A model generated the notes under the pieces. It was not told where the DNA came from and made no database searches. It saw only the letters and a program-made list of their open reading frames with translations. Made by a program: the position numbers and the translations under genes. Shown here one piece after another: positions 55,881-64,000 of a DNA stretch of 64,000 bases. The first letter of the stretch is position 1; each line of letters opens with the position of its first letter. Source of the DNA: Erpobdella octoculata (Eukaryota; Annelida; Clitellata; Hirudinida; Erpobdellidae); contig OZ022238.1 in assembly GCA_963978895.1 (NCBI GenBank), forward strand, positions 43,319,269 through 43,383,268, in the 5' to 3' direction.

Positions 55881-57660
55881 AGTCTATACAGGTGATGGTG
55901 ACGAAAAAGGGTGATGATGATGGCAGTAGTGTTGGTGATGGTAACAGTTTGTTTATTTTTATTAGACTACTTCGACGACTAAGGGGATTAGGGCGACGGT
56001 TATGAAAGTTATGATGACGATAAAAATGGTGACAGCGATAACAATGATAATGCTACTTCTTATGACCATGGTGGTTGAGTGAAGAAGCTGGTAGGGGTGG
56101 TGGTGGTTAACCAACCCCATCAAGGTGGTGTAGCAATATGGTCAGGAAGGTTTCTCTCGGGGTCATGCTGCTTCTCTAAATCACCCTCAATCAATAAAAA
56201 AAGAAATAGGAATAAATATATATAACCTTTTAAAAATGAGATTTTTTGAGAATTTATTTAGATTGTCATAAAAATCAAATTAATCTTTATTTTTATTTGC
56301 TGAGGTTTTGAGAGTAAAATTACTTAAGCAGGCAACTCAGCATGAGATATTCTGGTGAACTTTTAGTATAAGTGTACGGTGTGAGATTTTGATGCCAGGG
56401 GAAGGGGAACTAGTCATCAGCCAGAAAGTAGGCATTTTATTACTACACCAGTATATCTTTGAATACTCTTTCATTCTTAGTTTATTAGCATTTTAATCTT
56501 TAGGTGAATCAATATACTGTAAAGTTATTAAATGGAGCAAATTAGAAAAGTTACTTATTTTGATTCCGATAGTTTAAAGCCCATTTTGCACGTGGGTGAC
56601 TAGGTAGGTAAGTGACAACAGCGGCACATAACCTTAAAGGTCGTTGCATGTTTGGATGGTCCGAAAGCCTTGGCCTAGCCACTTGCCCAGGGTTTACAAT
56701 AACAGTTGTCATAACATCTCTTCATCTTGTAGTTTAGGTGCTCTTACTAACTTTCACTTGTCCGGATGTCCATGAGATGTCCGCAGAAGTTTAGAAGCTC
56801 GGGAGATCATTATACAATTAACCAAAGCTAACTAAGTTTTTAAGTTTGCCTATAAAAGTATTACTAATGTTATTGTTTATAGGAAAGTATTTTTGTAACA
56901 TTTAAATAAGTTTTTGTATTTTATTATTGTGAATAAATAAAAAAAAACATTGGCAATTACTGTGTTTATAAAATTCACTAAAGTGAGATGAAAAATGTCC
57001 TCTCAATCAAGTCTTATCTTTGATGTCCTTCAAATAAGTTATTATCGTGATTACGCTTGCTACCATAGCGACATCTGCACCGGCGTCAACGAATCACATA
57101 TTTGCACACACACACAAACACACGAACACGAGGTGAAGTGTCGTTCATACTTGTCACGTGACCCTTGATGTACTGAAACGTCTGCAGCGTAATTTGGAGA
57201 TGTTGATGTTACTTGAATGTAATGAAAATGCAATTTGATGTTTATTTAATGTCGTTGTGATCATTTGTATGTCGGCTTGCCTTGAATTAGTTTTGGTGCA
57301 ATTGCAGTTTCTTGACCTTACGTACCTATTTGAAGTTGTTCACAATTCACTTTGTTGTTACATCTCACTAAAAGACTAGCGTCATCTTTAAAATTATTTC
57401 GCTTTCATTTTTCAATACTCTTATGAATGTATAAATTGCAATAAGAAATATGTTGTGATAAGAATTATATGCAGGGTTTGACAAAAACAGTTAAGATATA
57501 CCTACTAATGACCGGGAATATGCTGTTTTAAGATTCTTTTAGTAACTACTTATACAGCCTATTAATTGTGTTTCTTCGACAATATCCAAACAAATATTAC
57601 AATTCTTAAATTTCCTATAATTAGCGTCTAACTCTTGGTCGGTGTTCAAGGCTCGGAGAT
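55881..57660. other. Gene-free stretch with GCTT-family fragment
   Basis: 56752-56815 (CTTTCACTTGTCCGGATGTC, ATGAGATGTCCGCAG, GATCATTATA) is an inverted match to 48650-48710. A possible SINE-like block (CCCATCAAGGTGGTGTAGCA to TCTCTCGGGGTC) lies at 56115-56165. No gene supported. Confidence 0.45.
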
Positions 57661-57687
57661 GGAAAATGAACAGATTGTGACACTTAC

Positions 57688-57840
57688 TTTATCCAGCTTC
57701 TCCGTGGCTGAAAACTGAAATGTTTGTAAGCCGATTGACTTAAATAACGTCAATTCTTTCTGTTGATCCGTTTCGTACTCGACAATCTTCTTTACAACCC
57801 GGCACCAAGTCTTGTCTCCCAGTCTTGTTGAAGCTCTGGA
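57688..57840 (-). pseudogene. Unrecognised coding-like segment with a splice donor
   Basis: The minus strand is open for about 50 codons, reading TRLGDKTWCRVVKKIVEYET, then DQQKELTLFKSIGLQTFQF and SATEKLDK, directly followed by GTAAGT. Composition is protein-like and not repetitive. It could be an exon of an unseen gene or of a decayed transposon. No family recognised. Confidence 0.3.
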
Positions 57841-57989
57841 AAACGTTCAACTCTGAGCTGGGGGGTTACAAAAAAACATCACTAAATCGTTGCTTTCAAA
57901 AAACCTTCCGACAAATTATTTTATTTTTCATTGACTTTAAACATCATTTGAAAACGACGGCTCATCTTCTCTTTTTTCATACCGTGCAA

Positions 57990-58537
57990 GTCCGCTATTC
58001 AATGCTGCATTTCTGTGCTGTTTGCCTCTCCGAAGGTGGACATACAACCTGTTCGATACTTCGACGTCAGACCTCGAACTTACAAGATTGCAGTTTCTCG
58101 TTCCTAACAGTCATCTGCAGCATCTTTTTTGACAAAACCATGTCTTAAGATACGACAGTTGGTCACCAGTTCAAACAAGCTTTTTACAACAAACCACAAC
58201 CTACTGTCCTACAACGAGCGGATTCAGCACCATTCCCATTGCTGCGTCATTCGCATCTGTGTTCAAATTCTCACTGACACCATCCAATATACACTCTAAC
58301 AAATTGTCTAGGAGATTCCACATCTGCCTCTGGCGTGTCGTCAATCACATCCAGAAACAGTGCACACTGTGTGTCTTTTATTCTTAAAGCGTGGTGCTCC
58401 GTTTTGCCAATCAATACTTCAAATTTATATTTTCTAATATTTCCAACATCTTGTCTTCGTACATATACACCAGCAGTTTCCTGAATTGGCTTATCTGAAC
58501 TTAGTTTTGGATGATCAAATTTGTGGTCATCTGACTA
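57990..58537 (-). pseudogene. Unrecognised decayed coding region
   Basis: 58275-58537 on the minus strand is open for 87 codons with no Met: SDDHKFDHPKLSSDKPIQET, then AGVYVRRQDVGNIRKYKFEV, LIGKTEHHALRIKDTQC and ALFLDVIDDTPEADVESPRQ. Farther along, 58105-57990 reads VRGLTSKYRTGCMSTFGEAN with a stop just upstream. Stops and frame changes between them suggest a relic of a gene or transposase; I cannot name the family. Confidence 0.35.
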
Positions 58538-58540
58538 GAT

Positions 58541-60365
58541 TTTATTTTTCCAACTTTCGAAGAATGTCAACAAACTCTGAAGTTTCAGGACCTTTCTTTA
58601 AAGATCACTCTGCTACCCAGATATTGAATTTCCATGATTTTTAACCATCTCAGGTGTATTCCGCTTCAAACACCAAAGTTACGATATTTTAATACGGCAA
58701 AAATCCTAAAAAACTGACGAACTGGAATAAGCAGTTTTATGACGCTTTGAATAACTGCTAATAAAAGATATTTCTAGTGTTCGTCAACCAATGCCTAAAC
58801 TGTTCTTCAATTCGACTTTATTAACGTCGAACGTCTTGCTGAGTATTTTGTAAGGGCATGAGATGGGGATTGCAAAGATCATAATAATTATAATATGACC
58901 ATTTAGAAAGACCACACGCAATTCTTATTTTTCCAAATGAACCTGATTTGGTATCGTTTTGTTAACGAATGCCTAAAAGAGATAACTAAATAATATAAGA
59001 AGTTTTTATTTTTTAATTGAAAGATATGTTTCATTAAAAAATAAAACTCCAAGCTTAAATTTTTCCATGATAATAAAAATAATAATAAGATTATTATTAT
59101 CTTTTTTATTGTTTGTTTCATTAATAATATTTTTATTATTTCTGTTATTGTTATTATTATTGTTTTGTTTTGTTGTTATTTTTATTACGTTCCTCATCAC
59201 CAAGCCGGCCATTTGTCTTCAGTTTCTTCTTCACCCACAACGAACATTACTTCCAACTAATTGAGAAGAGTTAAATTTATCTCTTCATCGGCTGCTCGTT
59301 AACTACGCCATCATCATAGTCACACTACCACGATCATTATCATCGTTGTCGCATACAATTATCATCGTAATCACATTATCATTATCATCGTTGTCACATA
59401 CCACTATCATTATCATCGTTATCACTTATCACATACCATTATCAATTATCCATATCATCATTGTCACACTACCAGTATCACTATCCTATCATCATTAAAA
59501 CACTCCCAGCTCACTATTACCAATGTAACACTACTGACACACTACCAATAACGCAATTGACATTTTGGAACGTGCATCATCCTAATCATCATTCTGTCAA
59601 TATAAATATCACTCAAATCGATGTGACATCGATGACCATAGTTTCAGTGACTTGATTGTCATGTCCCGATGTGCCACTACTACTATGACCACCGTGATTC
59701 GTAGTTACAGTCTGAACATCAATGTGAATATAATATCACTTAAAACGATCATGATATGATGACGCTTTGACACGATCGGCGCAGCAAACAGCAAATATTC
59801 TCCCTGTAAACAATTTCAATGCCTCCTCATTCTTTTCATTTCAATACTTCATTAGTTCCATCGACACGGAAACCATCGTCCTGATCACAATCATCACCGC
59901 ACCCAGATATTGATAATGATGATGATGATGATGATGTTGTCCCATCCTCATCATTATCATCATCATCACCATCATCGTAATCGCCATCGCCATCGCCATT
60001 GTTATCGTCATCACCATCTGATCAACATTTTCTTATCATTACTAAAATAAAAACGGTTTTACTGATTGAAAGAAAACTACGAGTTTTACAAGACAGCAAA
60101 ATTATTATTCAGAAACACGATTGTAAAACTTCAGTTTGAATTCAGCTAAATTTTAAACAAATAAACTTTTCCACTGCAACGACGACGAAGATGAAATTCC
60201 AGTTTGTACGCAAACTTGTTAAGAAAAAAACGAACTGAAATGTTTTGGAGCGTAACCGGATAAATTCATCTAATTTTCACCACACACATTCATATACTGG
60301 GGCTCTCACCCTGCAACTTCTCCAAGGTCAAATAAAATTAGTCACATAAGCGCATATACATTATC
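58541..60365. other. Gene-free stretch
   Basis: TTATTATTAT-rich at 59075-59180; CATCAT/CACTATCA-rich, loosely repetitive at 59290-59490 and 59900-60020. No coding evidence. Confidence 0.45.
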
Positions 60366-60653
60366 ATACGTACATACATTCATACATATATACATACATA
60401 CATACATACATACATACATACATACATACATACATACATACATACATACATACATACATACATACATACATACATACATACATACATACATACATACATA
60501 CATACATAAATACATACATACATACATACATACATACATACATACATACATACATACATACATACATACATACATACATACATACATACATACATACATA
60601 CATACATACATACATACATACATACATACATACATACATACATACATACATAC

Positions 60654-60684
<31 letters not shown>

Positions 60685-60841
60685 CATACATACATACATA
60701 CATACATACATACATACATACATACATACATACATACATACATACATACATACATACATACATACATACATACATACATACATACATACATACATACATA
60801 CATACATACATACATACATACATACATACATACATACATAC

Positions 60842-60872
<31 letters not shown>

Positions 60873-61233
60873 CATACATACATACATACATACATACATA
60901 CATACATACATACATACATACATACATACATACATACATACATACATACATACATACATACATACATACATACATACATACATACATACATACATACATA
61001 CATACATACATACATACATACATACATACATACATACATACATACATACATACATACATACATACATACATACATACATACATACATACATACATACATA
61101 CATACATACATACATACATACATACATACATACATACATACATACATACATACATACATACATACATACATACATACATACATACATACATACATACATA
61201 CATACATACATACATACATACATACATACATAC

Positions 61234-61264
<31 letters not shown>

Positions 61265-62646
61265 CATACATACATACATACATACATACATACATACATA
61301 CATACATACATACATACATACATACATACATACATCCATACATCCATACATCCATACATACATACATACATACATACATACATACATACATACATACATA
61401 CATACATACATACATACATACATACATACATACATACATACATACATACATACATACATACATACATACATACATACATACATACATACATACATACATA
61501 CATACATACATACATACATACATACATACATACATACATACATACATACATACATACATACATACATACATACATACATACATACATACATACATACATA
61601 CATACATACATACATACATACATACATACATACATACATACATACATACATACATACATACATACATACATACATACATACATACATACATACATACATA
61701 CATACATACATACATACATACATACATACATACATACATACATACATACATACATACATACATACATACATACATACATACATACATACATACATACATA
61801 CATACATACATACATACATACATACATACATACATCCATACATCCATACATACATACATACATACATACATACATACATACATACATACATACATACATA
61901 CATACATACATACATACATACATACATACATACATACATACATACATACATACATACATACATACATACATACATACATACATACATACATACATACATA
62001 CATACATACATACATACATACATACATACATACATACATACATACATACATACATACATACATACATACATACATACATACATACATACATACATACATA
62101 CATACATACATACATACATACATACATACATACATACATACATACATACATACATACATACATACATACATACATACATACATACATACATACATACATA
62201 CATACATACATACATACATACATACATACATACATACATACATACATACATACATACATACATACATACATACATACATACATACATACATACATACATA
62301 CATACATACATACATACATACATACATACATACATACATACATACATACATACATACATACATACATACATACATACATACATACATACATACATACATA
62401 CATACATACATACATACATACATACATACATACATACATACATACATACATACATACATACATACATACATACATACATACATACATACATACATACATA
62501 CATACATACATACATACATACATAAATACATACATACATACATACATACATACATACATACATACATACATACATACATACATACATACATACATACATA
62601 CATACATACATACATACATACATACATACATACATACATACATACA
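60366..62646. repeat. (CATA)n array, about 2.3 kb
   Basis: About 570 units with rare variants: CTTA near 60653, 60841 and 61233; AATA near 60507 and 62524; and CATC clusters at about 61334-61355 and 61833-61848. The 100-695-aa MYVC frames are artefacts. Confidence 0.99.
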
Positions 62647-63049
62647 TGCGAGCATAAAGAATAATACTGATGCACACCCCAAATTAACTTCTGCTGCACT
62701 GGGACAAATTCCCAGCGACAACAATATGGCAATTTCTTCACGGCGTCTCACAGAATTAGGCAAATACGTCTGGCAAACTTATCTACATTTGTCACCAAAG
62801 ATGCATTTTAAAAGGTCAGAGGTGACGAGTGAGCAGAGGAGGGAGAGGGCATGGAGCATAAGTCTTCTTCAGAAAGCACATTTTGAAGGATGGGTTATTA
62901 GATAAACCCGAGTGTAATGGAATTACTCAGTTGGAAGATGTGTTAATGATGGGCTGTGGTCGTAATATGGACCCATTGTGCTAGAATTGTCCTGTTCGTT
63001 TGTCGCCATATTAAATTAAAGGGAGTGATTGTTTTTCGTGGTATTTGGT
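62647..63049. other. Gene-free stretch
   Basis: Mixed-composition DNA between two arrays; no exon supported. Confidence 0.5.

Positions 63050-64000
<951 letters not shown>

Noticed and set aside
60342..62763. Frames up to 695 aa of MYVC repeats
   Set aside because: Translation of (CATA)n; several frames open, no start context or domain.

Overview
The window is AT-rich, intron-rich and packed with repeats: metazoan nuclear DNA with no operons, ribosome-binding sites or CRISPR. The best gene has a SUEL lectin domain (rhamnose-binding type), CUB-like and sushi-like modules, one membrane span and a PPxY-bearing tail. With the non-LTR, hAT and Helitron elements and the huge tetranucleotide arrays, this suits an invertebrate, most likely a lophotrochozoan such as an annelid (leech) or mollusc. 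The species is inference. A run of 200 N at 46301-46500 shows this is a draft scaffold.

Layout. 1-650 is an open reverse-transcriptase fragment of a LINE (minus strand), running into a 12-bp minisatellite. 1.4-6.3 kb is mostly tandem repeat. A short membrane-protein-like reading frame lies at 7092-7262 (minus). From 9044 to 26834 (plus) lie seven exons of the lectin-domain membrane protein. They join in phase into 601 codons, but the signal-peptide exon was not found upstream. Its 12.6-kb second intron holds a 1.67-kb Helitron inserted in a (CATA)n tract, a deleted hAT transposon with a perfect 8-bp target duplication, a hAT-type MITE inside an older repeat, and a TCTG-seeded dispersed element.

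26.8-50 kb has no convincing gene. It has a second, inverted copy of the Helitron (34767-36054) abutting two head-to-head Helitron ends with an 18-bp GC-rich minisatellite, a tRNA-like SINE, several copies of other dispersed families, and long AAT and AAAT arrays. At 50402-50459 is a first exon encoding a signal peptide. Its phase fits a SUEL exon like that at 9044, so a tandem paralogue or a misordered scaffold is possible. 50.5-64 kb is again repeats, with two weak coding remnants near 57.7 and 58.4 kb, a 2.3-kb (CATA)n array and a (GAT)n to (GGTGAT)n array running off the end.

Most open reading frames here are translations of microsatellites and are not genes. The main biology is one surface-receptor gene and many mobile elements whose ends or interiors carry the microsatellites that later expanded. 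I found no wholly new enzymatic or defence system.
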